This document shows positions 41,373 through 49,852 of a stretch of 64,000 nt of DNA, one piece after another. Made by a program: the position numbers and the translations under genes. Under the pieces are notes generated by a model. The model was given only the letters and a program-made list of their open reading frames with translations. It was not told where the DNA came from and made no database searches. Source of the DNA: an uncultured Eubacteriales bacterium (GTDB lineage Bacteria > Bacillota > Clostridia > Oscillospirales > Oscillospiraceae); contig UROF01000008.1 of assembly GCA_900549475.1 (NCBI GenBank), positions 1 through 64,000 of the forward strand, written 5' to 3'. The first letter of the stretch is position 1, and every line of letters begins with the position of its first letter.

Positions 41373-42221
41373 ATGAATGCCATAGAGATCAAAGGGCTGA
41401 CCAAACGGTACAAAGACTTCACCCTGGGCCCAGTGGACCTTGCGCTGCCTATGGGCTGCGTGCTGGGCCTGGTGGGTGAGAACGGCGCCGGAAAGAGCAC
41501 TACCATCCGGCTGGTCATGAACGCGGTGAGCCGGGACGGCGGTCAGGTGCAGGTAATGGGGATGGATAACCAGTCCCCGGAGTTCCGGGAGATGAAAGAG
41601 AACGTCGGTGTGGTGCTGGATGAGACCTGTGTGCCGGAGTTCATCACCGCCAAGCAGCTGGGGAAGATCCTTGCCGGGGCTTACCGCAACTGGGATGAGG
41701 CGGCCTATAACAGCTGGCTGAACCGGTTCCAGCTGCCTCTGAACAAAAAGTATAAGGAGTATTCCCGGGGCATGACCATGAAACTGGGGATTGCCGCTGC
41801 CTTGTCTCACGGAGCGAAGCTGCTGCTGCTGGACGAGGCCACCAGCGGCCTGGACCCCATGGTGCGGGAAGAGCTGCTGGAGGTGTTTGCAGACTTTGCC
41901 GCCCAGGACGATCATGCGGTGCTTATCTCCAGCCATATCGTCAGCGACCTGGAGAAGATCTGTGACTATATCGCCTTTATCCACAAAGGAAAGCTGATGC
42001 TCTGCGAGGAGAAGGATATGCTGCTGGAGCGCTATGGCCTCCTCAAGTGCAGCCCTCAGGAGCTGGCAGCCATCGATCCCGCTATCATCCACGGCAAACG
42101 GATCGGGGAGTACGGCGCCGAGGCCCTGGTGGATCGGGACAGAGCGCCCCGGAATCTGCTGGTGGAGCAGCCCAATCTGGAGGATATCATCCTGTATCTG
42201 GCGAAGGAGGAAGTACGATGA
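41373..42221 (+). CDS. ABC transporter ATP-binding protein
   Basis: A 282-residue ATPase of the YtrB/CcmA type. Walker A GLVGENGAGKSTTIR, signature YSRGMTMKLGIAAAL (SRGM instead of SGGQ, common in this group), Walker B LLLLDEATSGLD, and the H-loop in LISSHIVSDLE. ATG at 41373 follows GAGGAGG by 8 nt. Its stop overlaps the permease start (ATGA). Confidence 0.94.
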   Translation: MNAIEIKGLTKRYKDFTLGPVDLALPMGCVLGLVGENGAGKSTTIRLVMNAVSRDGGQVQVMGMDNQSPEFREMKENVGVVLDETCVPEFITAKQLGKILAGAYRNWDEAAYNSWLNRFQLPLNKKYKEYSRGMTMKLGIAAALSHGAKLLLLDEATSGLDPMVREELLEVFADFAAQDDHAVLISSHIVSDLEKICDYIAFIHKGKLMLCEEKDMLLERYGLLKCSPQELAAIDPAIIHGKRIGEYGAEALVDRDRAPRNLLVEQPNLEDIILYLAKEEVR

Positions 42222-42868
42222 TCGCCCTGTTGAAAAAAGACATCTTTGTCATGGATAAACAGATGCGGCTGATGGTGATCCTGGCCCTCTTCTTTCTTCT
42301 GCTGCCAAATGGCGGCAGTTACGGTTCCTCCTATACTGCTTTGATCTCTGTAATGCTCCCTATGAGCACCATATCCTACGACGAGCGGTGCAAGTGGGAT
42401 CGGTACGCCGCCATGCTGCCCTGGACACCCCAGCAGATTGTGGGGAGCAAGTATATCCTCAGCTATGTGGCCACGGTGGCCAGCATACTTATGGTCCTGG
42501 CGGCATATCTGATCAGACCGTTGTACAGCGACGAGGTCGTCATTTGGGAAGATGTGTGGAGCATGCTGGGGATATACCTGGGGGTGCTGGTGGTGATGAC
42601 AGCCGTAATATATCCGCTGATGTACCGTTTTGGTACGGAGCGGGGCAGACTGATCCTGGTGGCCATTTTTGTGGGGATTTTTATTGTATTCTTTGGAGCG
42701 GCGGTTTTGCTGGTGGAAAACGTAAAGCATTTGGCCCTCTGGCTGGGAGAAATTCCGGCTCCGGTGCTGGCCGTCGCAGCGGCTCTGGTTGTGGCGGTAG
42801 GGTCTTTTCTGTCCTACCGCCTGTCGGTGAGGTTCTACCTTCGCCGCCGGGAGGGTGCCTACACCTGA
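42218..42868 (+). CDS. ABC-2 type permease
   Basis: A 216-residue membrane protein with six predicted helices (for example LMVILALFFLLLP and VAIFVGIFIVFFGAAVLLV). The early SVMLPMSTISYDERCKWDRY segment is typical of ABC-2 permeases linked to YtrA regulators. It works with the ATPase encoded just upstream. A terminator at 42905-42940 follows. Confidence 0.9.
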   Translation: MIALLKKDIFVMDKQMRLMVILALFFLLLPNGGSYGSSYTALISVMLPMSTISYDERCKWDRYAAMLPWTPQQIVGSKYILSYVATVASILMVLAAYLIRPLYSDEVVIWEDVWSMLGIYLGVLVVMTAVIYPLMYRFGTERGRLILVAIFVGIFIVFFGAAVLLVENVKHLALWLGEIPAPVLAVAAALVVAVGSFLSYRLSVRFYLRRREGAYT

Positions 42869-42904
42869 TAAGGGGAAGGGGTACTTCCTATACGAGAACA
42901 AGAA

Positions 42905-42940
42905 AACAGCGTCCGGAGAGCAGTTTCTCCGGACGCTGTT
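42905..42940. terminator. Terminator between ABC-2 permease and nahK
   Basis: AACAGCGTCCGGAGA (42905-42919) with its complement (42926-42940), followed by ATTTATAT on the plus strand. It serves the convergent genes on both sides. Confidence 0.88.
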
Positions 42941-42956
42941 ATTTATATGTAGGGAA

Positions 42957-44066
42957 TCAGCGGTATTTGTCCACCACGGCCTTCATGGCATCCCACTGTT
43001 CCTCCATGTCGGCCACCAGTTTGAACTGGGTCCGGCAGCGGTCCAGGTTCTGGCCCTCCCGGTGGATGCGGAAGTAGTGGTCACCGTCCAGATAGTCGGT
43101 GAGGAAGCGGATACCGCACTCCAGCGTCATGAGCTTGGCGCCCCAGGGCAGGTAGTCCAGCTCCGCCTGGGTGAGAGCTCCGCCGGCGCCCTCCAGGAAG
43201 CCCTGGGTGTACACCTCATAGAGGGAGATGTCGAAGTTCACCTTGGAGAGATCCTGCTCGTCCTCGGCGCTGTGGTTGGCGCCAAAGCGGATGGAATCAC
43301 CGAAGTCGTTGATGGAGAGACCCGGCATCACGGTATCCAGGTCGATGACGCAGATGCCCTCGCCGCTCTCACGGTCGATGAGGACGTTGTTGAGCTTGGT
43401 GTCGTTGTGAGTCACCCGCAGGGGGAGCTTACCATCCCGCAGGGCCTGGAGGGCAACAGAGCAGTCTGCCTCACGCTTCCAGACGAAGTCCAGCTCCGGC
43501 TGTACGTCCTTCACCCGGCCCATCACATCCGCCTCTACGGCGGCCTTCAGCTTGGCAAGACGGTCCTCGGTGTCGTGGAAGTGGGGGATGGTCTCATAGA
43601 GAGTGTCCGCCGGATAATCCTTCAGCATCCGCTGGAAGCGGCCGAAGGTCCGGGCGGAGGCGGCAAACAGCTCAGGGGTCTCCGCGGCCTGGAGGCAGAC
43701 AGTGCCCTCAATGAAGGGGTACACACGCCAGGCACCTCCCTCGCTGTCGCTGTAGAAACTCTTGCCGTCGCGGGTGGGGACAACGGTCATGGTCTCACGG
43801 CTGGGGTCGCCGCCGGCTGCGGCAATGGCCTTGCCCAGGAAAGCAGTGACGCCGGCAATGTTCTCCATGACCTGATCAGGATGGTGGAACGCGGCGGAAC
43901 TGATGCGCTGGAGGATAAAGCGCCGGCAGGGGTCCTCGCCGGGCTGGGTGTGGACGCAGAAGGTATCGTTGATATGGCCGGAGCCGTAGCGTACGGCGCC
44001 CACGATCTCGCCGCCAAAGTCAAAAGCGGCCAGAGCGTCCTGCAGAAACTGTTCAGCCTGTGCCAT
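42957..44066 (-). CDS. nahK: N-acetylhexosamine 1-kinase
   Basis: A 369-residue kinase of the aminoglycoside phosphotransferase fold, matching the NahK/LnpB group. It shows INDTFCVHT near the N-terminus, the catalytic loop LRVTHNDTKLNNVLID, and the metal-binding VIDLDTVMPG. It phosphorylates GlcNAc or GalNAc at C1, using ATP, after phosphorolysis of lacto-N-biose or galacto-N-biose. ATG at 44066 follows GGGAGG by 7 nt and is 2 bp from the stop of the nucleotidyltransferase gene, so the two are coupled. It is last in the galE operon. Confidence 0.9.
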   Translation of the reverse strand: MAQAEQFLQDALAAFDFGGEIVGAVRYGSGHINDTFCVHTQPGEDPCRRFILQRISSAAFHHPDQVMENIAGVTAFLGKAIAAAGGDPSRETMTVVPTRDGKSFYSDSEGGAWRVYPFIEGTVCLQAAETPELFAASARTFGRFQRMLKDYPADTLYETIPHFHDTEDRLAKLKAAVEADVMGRVKDVQPELDFVWKREADCSVALQALRDGKLPLRVTHNDTKLNNVLIDRESGEGICVIDLDTVMPGLSINDFGDSIRFGANHSAEDEQDLSKVNFDISLYEVYTQGFLEGAGGALTQAELDYLPWGAKLMTLECGIRFLTDYLDGDHYFRIHREGQNLDRCRTQFKLVADMEEQWDAMKAVVDKYR

Positions 44067-44068
44067 GA

Positions 44069-44995
44069 TCACACCTCCCAGAGCTTGTCGGGGTAGAGGC
44101 CCGACGCGGTCTTTTCCGCGATGGCGGCTACCACCACGGGCTTATCCTCTTTATAGGTGACACCGTACCACTTGTCGCCGCTGCGCAGCACCTTCACACG
44201 GGCCTTCTTCTCCTCCAGCAGCTGGGTGACGACGCTGGGCAGGAAGTACTCGCCCTTGGTGGGATTCTCCTGCAGGGCCTTGTCCAGGAAGGCGGGGAAG
44301 CGGACCTCGGCCTCGTGGAGGAAGCTGCGGGTGAAGCCCCAGAGGTTCATGGACACGATGGTGTCGCCGGAGAGATCTGTCCAGGTCTGGCCGTCGTCCT
44401 CGGTGAAGCGGGCGTTCTCGCCGTCCTTGACGATCTTGGTCCGCTCGGTGACCCGGATCAGGTAGTTGTTCTCGTCCTCCTCGCACACGCCGCGGGCTAC
44501 ATGGCCGTGCTCGGTGACGGTGTTGCCCAGCCGGTAACCCACCATGGCGAACTCATAGCAGTTCTCCTGGTCGGGGTGGCTCTCCAGGTACTGGTAGATC
44601 TCCCGGAAGGCTTCGGGACCATAGTAGTCGTCGGCATTGACCACGGCGAAAGGACCATCCACCACCTTGCGGGCGGCCAGAATGGCGTGGCAGGTGCCCC
44701 AGGGCTTCACACGGCCCTCGGGAACGGCATAGCCCTCAGGCAGGTCGGTAAGCTCCTGATAGGCGTACTTGACGTTGATGACTTTGCTGAGACGGTCGCC
44801 GATGGCGGACTTGAAGCTGTCCTCGATCTCGTGCTTGATGACAAAGACCACCGTGTCAAAGCCTGCCCGGCGGGCGTCATAGATGGAGTAGTCGATGATG
44901 AGCTGGCCGTGATTTCCTACGGGGTCGATCTGCTTGAGCCCGCCGTAACGGCTGCCCATGCCGGCGGCCATGACCACCAGTACCGGTTTATTCAT
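44069..44995 (-). CDS. Sugar nucleotidyltransferase of the GNB/LNB pathway (LnpC-like)
   Basis: A 308-residue nucleotidyltransferase. The signature is VLVVMAAGMGSRYGGLKQID and the metal site lies in FAVVNADDYYGPEAF. Its partners suggest a UTP-hexose-1-phosphate uridylyltransferase that makes UDP-Gal or UDP-GlcNAc from sugar-1-phosphates. In bifidobacteria that step is done by LnpC, which has a different sequence type, so the exact reaction is inferred. ATG at 44995 follows AGGAGG by 9 nt. Confidence 0.82.
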   Translation of the reverse strand: MNKPVLVVMAAGMGSRYGGLKQIDPVGNHGQLIIDYSIYDARRAGFDTVVFVIKHEIEDSFKSAIGDRLSKVINVKYAYQELTDLPEGYAVPEGRVKPWGTCHAILAARKVVDGPFAVVNADDYYGPEAFREIYQYLESHPDQENCYEFAMVGYRLGNTVTEHGHVARGVCEEDENNYLIRVTERTKIVKDGENARFTEDDGQTWTDLSGDTIVSMNLWGFTRSFLHEAEVRFPAFLDKALQENPTKGEYFLPSVVTQLLEEKKARVKVLRSGDKWYGVTYKEDKPVVVAAIAEKTASGLYPDKLWEV

Positions 44996-45047
44996 AGGAA
45001 GATTCCTCCTTGTTCTCTGTTGTTGTAAGTCCTATATCAGTGCGCAG

Positions 45048-45077
45048 ACTTGCCGCGCTGCTTCCAGCGCGGCAAGT
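45048..45077 (-). terminator. Intergenic hairpin between galE and nucleotidyltransferase gene
   Basis: ACTTGCCGCGCTG (45048-45060) and its perfect complement (45065-45077) with a 4-base loop. On the minus strand no long T-run follows, so it may be an attenuator or RNA-stabilising stem inside the operon rather than a full terminator. Confidence 0.6.
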
Positions 45078-45102
45078 CCGTTAAAGCCAGAATCAAACAG
45101 GA

Positions 45103-46122
45103 TCAGTTCTTGTAGCCGTTGGGGTTCATGGACTGCCACTTCCAGGAGGAGGCGCACATCTCCTCGATGCCGTACTGGGCCTTCCAGCCCATCTCCTGGA
45201 GAGCCTTGGCGGGATCGGCGTAGCACTCGGCAATGTCGCCGGGGCGGCGGGGATCGATGACATAGGGCAGCTCCTTGCCGCAGGCCTTCTCATAGGCATG
45301 GAGGATGTCCAGAACGCTGTAGCCGTTGCCGGTACCCAGGTTGCAGACAAAGAGGCCGCAGCCCGTTGCCAGCTTCTTGAGTGCCGCCACATGGCCCTTG
45401 GCCAGATCCACCACATGGATGTAATCCCGCACGCCGGTGCCGTCCTTGGTGGGATAGTCGTTGCCGAAGACGTGGAGCTTCTCCAGCTTGCCCACAGCCA
45501 CCTGGGCGATGTAGGGCACCAGGTTGTTGGGGATGCCGTTGGGGTCCTCGCCGATGAGGCCGGACTCGTGGGCGCCGATGGGGTTGAAGTAGCGCAGCAG
45601 GGCCACGTTCAGAGAGGGCTCCGCGGCGCAGTAGTCGGTGAGGATGCGCTCAATGAAGAGCTTGGTGGTGCCGTAGGGATTGGTGGTGCCGCCGGTGGGG
45701 AAATCCTCACGGATGGGCACGCTGGCGGGATCACCGTAGACAGTGGCGGAAGAGGAGAAGACGAAGTTCTTGACACCGTGGGCGCGCATGACGTTGAGCA
45801 GCACCAGGGTGTTCACCAGATTGTTGGTGTAGTACTCAAGAGGCTTGCGGACGCTCTCGCCCACGGCCTTGAGACCGGCGAAGTGGATCACGGCGTCAAT
45901 GTCGGGATACTGGGTGAAGAGGGCCTCCACCTGAGCCTCGTCGCACAGCTCGGTCTTTACAAAGGGGACGGTCTTGCCGGTGATCTTCTCCACCCGGCGG
46001 ATGGACTCCTCACTGGCATTGGACAGGTTATCGGCCACCACGATGTCATAGCCGGCGTTGATAAGCTCTACACAAGTATGGCTGCCGATATAGCCGGCGC
46101 CGCCGCTGACCAGAATAGACAT
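45103..46122 (-). CDS. galE: UDP-glucose 4-epimerase
   Basis: A 339-residue short-chain dehydrogenase-fold enzyme. NAD-binding GGAGYIGSHT is at residues 7-16. The catalytic Ser lies in FSSSATVYG and Tyr/Lys in YGTTK. It interconverts UDP-Glc/UDP-Gal and in LNB/GNB loci (LnpD) also UDP-GlcNAc/UDP-GalNAc. First gene of a minus-strand operon with the nucleotidyltransferase and NahK. ATG at 46122 with AAGGAGAAG upstream. Confidence 0.96.
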   Translation of the reverse strand: MSILVSGGAGYIGSHTCVELINAGYDIVVADNLSNASEESIRRVEKITGKTVPFVKTELCDEAQVEALFTQYPDIDAVIHFAGLKAVGESVRKPLEYYTNNLVNTLVLLNVMRAHGVKNFVFSSSATVYGDPASVPIREDFPTGGTTNPYGTTKLFIERILTDYCAAEPSLNVALLRYFNPIGAHESGLIGEDPNGIPNNLVPYIAQVAVGKLEKLHVFGNDYPTKDGTGVRDYIHVVDLAKGHVAALKKLATGCGLFVCNLGTGNGYSVLDILHAYEKACGKELPYVIDPRRPGDIAECYADPAKALQEMGWKAQYGIEEMCASSWKWQSMNPNGYKN

Positions 46123-46203
46123 AGGACATCTTCTCCTTTTTGATCGTTTTTTTCAGGTTTGATTTTTGCGGCGGGGGAAGCGCCGCTGAATTTTTCTGCC
46201 TAT

Positions 46204-46247
46204 ATTGTAGAGAAGAACCGGGCGAAAGGAAATGGACAGTTTCGCCC
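46204..46247 (-). promoter_or_regulatory. galE promoter with inverted repeat
   Basis: A minus-strand -10 box TACAAT (46204-46209) has no good -35. Just upstream of it, GGGCGAAA (46220-46227) and TTTCGCCC (46240-46247) form an inverted repeat. A weak -35 plus upstream repeats is typical of an activator-dependent promoter, probably AraC-type. Confidence 0.5.
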
Positions 46248-46260
46248 ATTATTTGTACAA

Positions 46261-47178
46261 TTATCCACGTTCTTTCGGCAACTGTTTGCAGAATCGTCCA
46301 TCCAGGCCCTCCGACAGCATTTTCACGCTGTGGGCATATTCTGTGGGGGACATGCCGGTGTACTTCTTGAATTGACGGGAGAAGTAGTAAAGGGATTGAT
46401 ATCCCAGCGCGGAAGCGATCTCTGTCATATTGGCGCCGCCGGTGCGGATCATGAGCCGGGCGGTATCAATCCGCATGCGGCAGAAATGGGCCATGACGCC
46501 GCCGCCGGTGCGGGCACGGAAGAGTTTTTGCAGCTGGCTGCGGCTGACCAGGTTGTCCTGACAGACCTGTTCCAGAGTCAGGGGCTGGTCCAGGTGTTCT
46601 TCCAGGTAGCGCAGGACCTTGTCGACCATATCGTTATCTCCGGCACCCAGCTCCTGGGGCGGCAGTTCCGGCGCTTCCCGCCGGATCAGACGAATGAGCA
46701 ATTCCTCCAGGGCGGCACCCAGCAGCTGTTCGCCGCCGTATGGCGCATGTTCCGCTCGCTCCAACCCTGTGACCCAGGGGTCGCTGAGCGGCGTGGAGAA
46801 AGCGGAGGCGCTCTCCTGGACGATCCTGGCCAGCAGGGCGCGCTCGGCAGGCCCGATTCGGAAGATCCGCTTCCGGAACAGCTCCATATCCGGAGAGGAG
46901 CAGAGAAAGCTGATCACCACCAGGTTGGGAGCCACGGTTCCATTGGCCTCCAGCGCATGGAATTCCCCCGGAGCGTGAAAGATCAGTTCCCCTTGTCCCA
47001 GTTCCCGGCGGGTCTGCCCTGCGGTCACAAAAAGGGAGCCCTTGTCCACATAGAGAAATTCCCAGAAGTCATGACTTTCTCCGGGAAAGGAGTAGCTGCT
47101 GGCATATTCAAAATAATGTACAGTAACGATCTCTTGGATACGCAGCGGCCGGGAGAGCCGCAGGGCACTGTATTCCAT
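46261..47178 (-). CDS. AraC-family regulator (1)
   Basis: A 305-residue AraC regulator. An N-terminal cupin-like sensor domain (HDFWEFLYVDKGSL, GELIFHAPGEFHAL) is followed by two helix-turn-helix motifs: LTLEQVCQDNLVSRSQLQKL and MTEIASALGYQSLYYFSRQF, ending KYTGMSPTEYA. It lies directly upstream of galE on the same strand. It is likely to sense a sugar and control the galE operon or the divergent URO-D gene. ATG at 47178 is taken as start; a GTG three codons earlier is possible. Confidence 0.93.
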   Translation of the reverse strand: MEYSALRLSRPLRIQEIVTVHYFEYASSYSFPGESHDFWEFLYVDKGSLFVTAGQTRRELGQGELIFHAPGEFHALEANGTVAPNLVVISFLCSSPDMELFRKRIFRIGPAERALLARIVQESASAFSTPLSDPWVTGLERAEHAPYGGEQLLGAALEELLIRLIRREAPELPPQELGAGDNDMVDKVLRYLEEHLDQPLTLEQVCQDNLVSRSQLQKLFRARTGGGVMAHFCRMRIDTARLMIRTGGANMTEIASALGYQSLYYFSRQFKKYTGMSPTEYAHSVKMLSEGLDGRFCKQLPKERG

Positions 47179-47358
47179 ATGTTTCACCTGCTTCTGCCTT
47201 GTGGGCGGCGTTGTTCTTTGCTGTGAATTTCACTTCTTGTTTTTGCAAATTTCCCTGAAACAGTTCCCAACCATGTAAGCATGTTTTTTGGCCGTGCTGT
47301 ATAGTAAGGACATGTTCCGCAAGAACAGGAGAAGAAACCTATTAAGGAGGAGATCGAT

Positions 47359-48429
47359 ATGAGTACCCCGAGAGATAATCTGCTGCGCCTGCTCCATCGG
47401 CAGGGCTACGATGCAGTTCCTTATGAATTTGCTCTTTGTCCTCACCTGATTGAGGTTTATCATGAGAAGGAAGGCAGTTCCCTGCCTTATGATGCCTACT
47501 TCGGTATGCCCTGGAAGCGGCTTCCCGACCTGGTTCCCGATCAGGATGACCGCACCCGCTTCCTGCGCTACCACGAAGGCCTGGGCAATGATCCCGCCTT
47601 TGAGATCGACGAGTGGGGCGTAGGCCACCGGGCAACCCCCACCTCCATGCACATGACGCAGATGTTCTGCCCCCTGCGGGATGCCGACAGCGAGGAGGAG
47701 ATCCTCGCCTATCCGCTGCCGGAGTACTCTCAGCTGCACAACAACGATCTTCGGGCCCAGGCGGATGCCCTGAAGGCCCAGGGGATCGCACCGGTAGGCA
47801 ACATGCAGTGCACCATCTGGGAGACCTCCTGGTACATCCGCGGTATGGAGAACCTGATGATGGATATGGCCAGTGAGGACCCCATGGCAGAGCTGATCCT
47901 GGACCGGGTCACGGAGATGTCCATCCGGCGGGCCAGCCTCTACGCCGCAGCTGGCGCCGACATCCTGTTCCTGGGCGATGACATCGGTATGCAGCAGAGC
48001 ATTATGATGAGCGAGGGGATGTACACCACCTGGATCAAGCCCCGTCTGAAGCGGGTCATTGATGCTGCCAAGGCCATCAAGCCCGACATCATCGTATTTT
48101 ATCACTCCTGCGGCTACATTGAGCCGTTCATCCCCCATCTCATTGAAGTCGGGGTCGATGTGCTCAACCCGGTGCAGCCGGAATGCATGGATGTGGAGAA
48201 GATCCTGAAAGAGTATGGCGACCGGCTTTCTTTCCATGGCACCATCGGCACCCAGAGCGTCATGCCCTTCGGCACACCCCAGGAGGTGCGGGACAATGTG
48301 AAGCGGAACCTGGATCTGGCCGGGGACAAGGGTGGCCTTTTCGTGGCGCCCAGTCATCTGCTGGAGCCGGAGGTCCCCTGGGAGAACATCAAGGCCTATG
48401 TGGACGCCTGCCGGAATTACACCAGATAA
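47359..48429 (+). CDS. Uroporphyrinogen decarboxylase-family protein (methyltransferase-like)
   Basis: A 356-residue URO-D-fold protein. It has DILFLGDDIGMQQSIMM and FYHSCGYIEPFIPHLIEVGV, where the Asp and His-x-Cys resemble the zinc/substrate site of MtaA/CmuA-type corrinoid methyltransferases, not true heme HemE. ATG at 47359 with GGAGG upstream. It is a single gene between two AraC regulators. Homologues are often found beside sugar transport genes, but the substrate is unknown. A role in methyl-group removal from a methylated sugar or base is a guess. Confidence 0.8.
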   Translation: MSTPRDNLLRLLHRQGYDAVPYEFALCPHLIEVYHEKEGSSLPYDAYFGMPWKRLPDLVPDQDDRTRFLRYHEGLGNDPAFEIDEWGVGHRATPTSMHMTQMFCPLRDADSEEEILAYPLPEYSQLHNNDLRAQADALKAQGIAPVGNMQCTIWETSWYIRGMENLMMDMASEDPMAELILDRVTEMSIRRASLYAAAGADILFLGDDIGMQQSIMMSEGMYTTWIKPRLKRVIDAAKAIKPDIIVFYHSCGYIEPFIPHLIEVGVDVLNPVQPECMDVEKILKEYGDRLSFHGTIGTQSVMPFGTPQEVRDNVKRNLDLAGDKGGLFVAPSHLLEPEVPWENIKAYVDACRNYTR

Positions 48430-48439
48430 TCATTGTGCA

Positions 48440-48477
48440 AAAACGGAATCCGCCGCAGAAGCGGCGGGTTCCGTTTT
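48440..48477. terminator. Bidirectional terminator after the URO-D gene
   Basis: AAAACGGAATCCGCCGC (48440-48456) pairs with 48461-48477 with one mismatch, with A/T tails on both sides. It serves the convergent URO-D and AraC genes. Confidence 0.9.
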
Positions 48478-48487
48478 GTCTTGGCAG

Positions 48488-49366
48488 TCATCCCAGGGCG
48501 GTCCCGATGGAGAAATATTTTTTCGGGGATACCCCCATTTTTTCCTTAAAAACTTTGGAAAAATGCTGCTGGCTGCCAAAGCCGATATCCAAAGCCAGAT
48601 CTGTCAGCGGATAGTGGGGGTTGGCATGCTTGAATTCAATGGCCTTGCTGATGCGGACGTAGGTAATATAGGTAGAGACGCCCATATCGAGATGCTCACA
48701 GAAAAGCCGGGTGAGATAGCGGGAAGAGACGCCCACTGTACCGGCCACATCGTTGACCGACAGCTTATCCATATAGTGCTTGTTGATATATAGCACCGCG
48801 TTGACCAGATGGGGGTTGTCGTAGAGGGTACTCAGTCCTGTCTGGCTGGTCTGTTCCAGCAGATCCCGGGACAGCAACAGACCCAGCTGTGCCAGATACA
48901 GACGGATCATGACCTCGCGGTCCTCCTTTGATCCGGCCCGTTCGCTGTGGAGCCCTTCCAGACAGGCCTCCAGCTGGGGAGAACTTTTCCCTTTGAAGCA
49001 TTTCCGCCGCCCCAGGGCCAACTCCACGGAAAAAGGAAATTCACACTCCGGTATGGAGGGGTTGCTTGCCTGCTGAAAGGACTGGGCGTGGAAATGGGTC
49101 TGCAAAACCTGGGACGGGCCTCCGAAGGGCACATCTGTGCTGTGGGGAATATCCGGAAAGACGACCAGGTATTCTCCCGGCGCTACGACGTGTTCTGTTC
49201 CCTGGATGGTAATGACCACACGGCCGGTACGGCAGATCAGCAGTTCAACAGTACGGTGCAGATGGGTAGAGAAATGGAACTTATCTGGAAATGTAGTAAA
49301 AATGACATTGTCGACCAATACTTGCGGAGCAGCAGTAGAAGAAGGGTTAATTTGACTCATAGCCAT
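48488..49366 (-). CDS. AraC-family regulator (2)
   Basis: A 292-residue AraC regulator with a cupin sensor (STHLHRTVELLICRTGRVVI, PGEYLVVFPDIPHSTD) and two helix-turn-helix motifs at the C-terminus (LSVNDVAGTVGVSSRYLTRL and LTDLALDIGFGSQQHFSKVF). It is divergent from the sugar ABC transporter and phosphorylase operon, which it most probably activates in response to lacto-N-biose or galacto-N-biose. ATG at 49366 with GGGAGG upstream. Confidence 0.94.
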   Translation of the reverse strand: MAMSQINPSSTAAPQVLVDNVIFTTFPDKFHFSTHLHRTVELLICRTGRVVITIQGTEHVVAPGEYLVVFPDIPHSTDVPFGGPSQVLQTHFHAQSFQQASNPSIPECEFPFSVELALGRRKCFKGKSSPQLEACLEGLHSERAGSKEDREVMIRLYLAQLGLLLSRDLLEQTSQTGLSTLYDNPHLVNAVLYINKHYMDKLSVNDVAGTVGVSSRYLTRLFCEHLDMGVSTYITYVRISKAIEFKHANPHYPLTDLALDIGFGSQQHFSKVFKEKMGVSPKKYFSIGTALG

Positions 49367-49852
49367 GTGATCCTCCCTTCAAAATATCCGCCAACACCCG
49401 AACCGGACAAATATGTTGTAGACATTATACCATACTTCCCGGATTCTCACAAGCGGCATTTTGTGCACCTATCCCATAGATCCCTTTGAAAATGTTCCTA
49501 TATTAGAGACAGTATGTTGGCTTTTGTCTCGACAAAAATAGTATGTTGTGATTTTGCCCAATCAGATCGCGCCTTTTTTGTGACTTTTGTAAAAATCGTT
49601 AAGAGCAGTTCTCAAATATATAAATTCCCCTTAAAGTGTGCTATTTCCTGAAAGTATTTAAGGTAAAATATAGATATACTGTGAACAGAAAGTCGGTGAT
49701 CCAATGTGAAATGTATCACCGACCTTTGTCTGCGCCGGGCTGCGCAGGCTGCGATGTTGTATGTGGAGATTGGCCCGCTCCGAAAAGGAGGGCAGGGTTT
49801 TGCACCCCTGCCGGAATGCTCTTGCAACAAAAATTCTATGGAGGTTTGCGGA
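49367..49852. other. Control region of the GNB/LNB uptake operon
   Basis: No gene is supported in 486 bases. The motif TATGTTG occurs three times (49412, 49512, 49541 on the plus strand), twice as AGTATGTTG 29 bp apart, and a perfect TTTTGTC-TC-GACAAAA palindrome (49522-49537) lies between the last two. A -10 box TATACT is at 49675-49680 without a good -35. A leader hairpin GTCGGTGAT/ATCACCGAC (49692-49723) follows. Confidence 0.55.
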
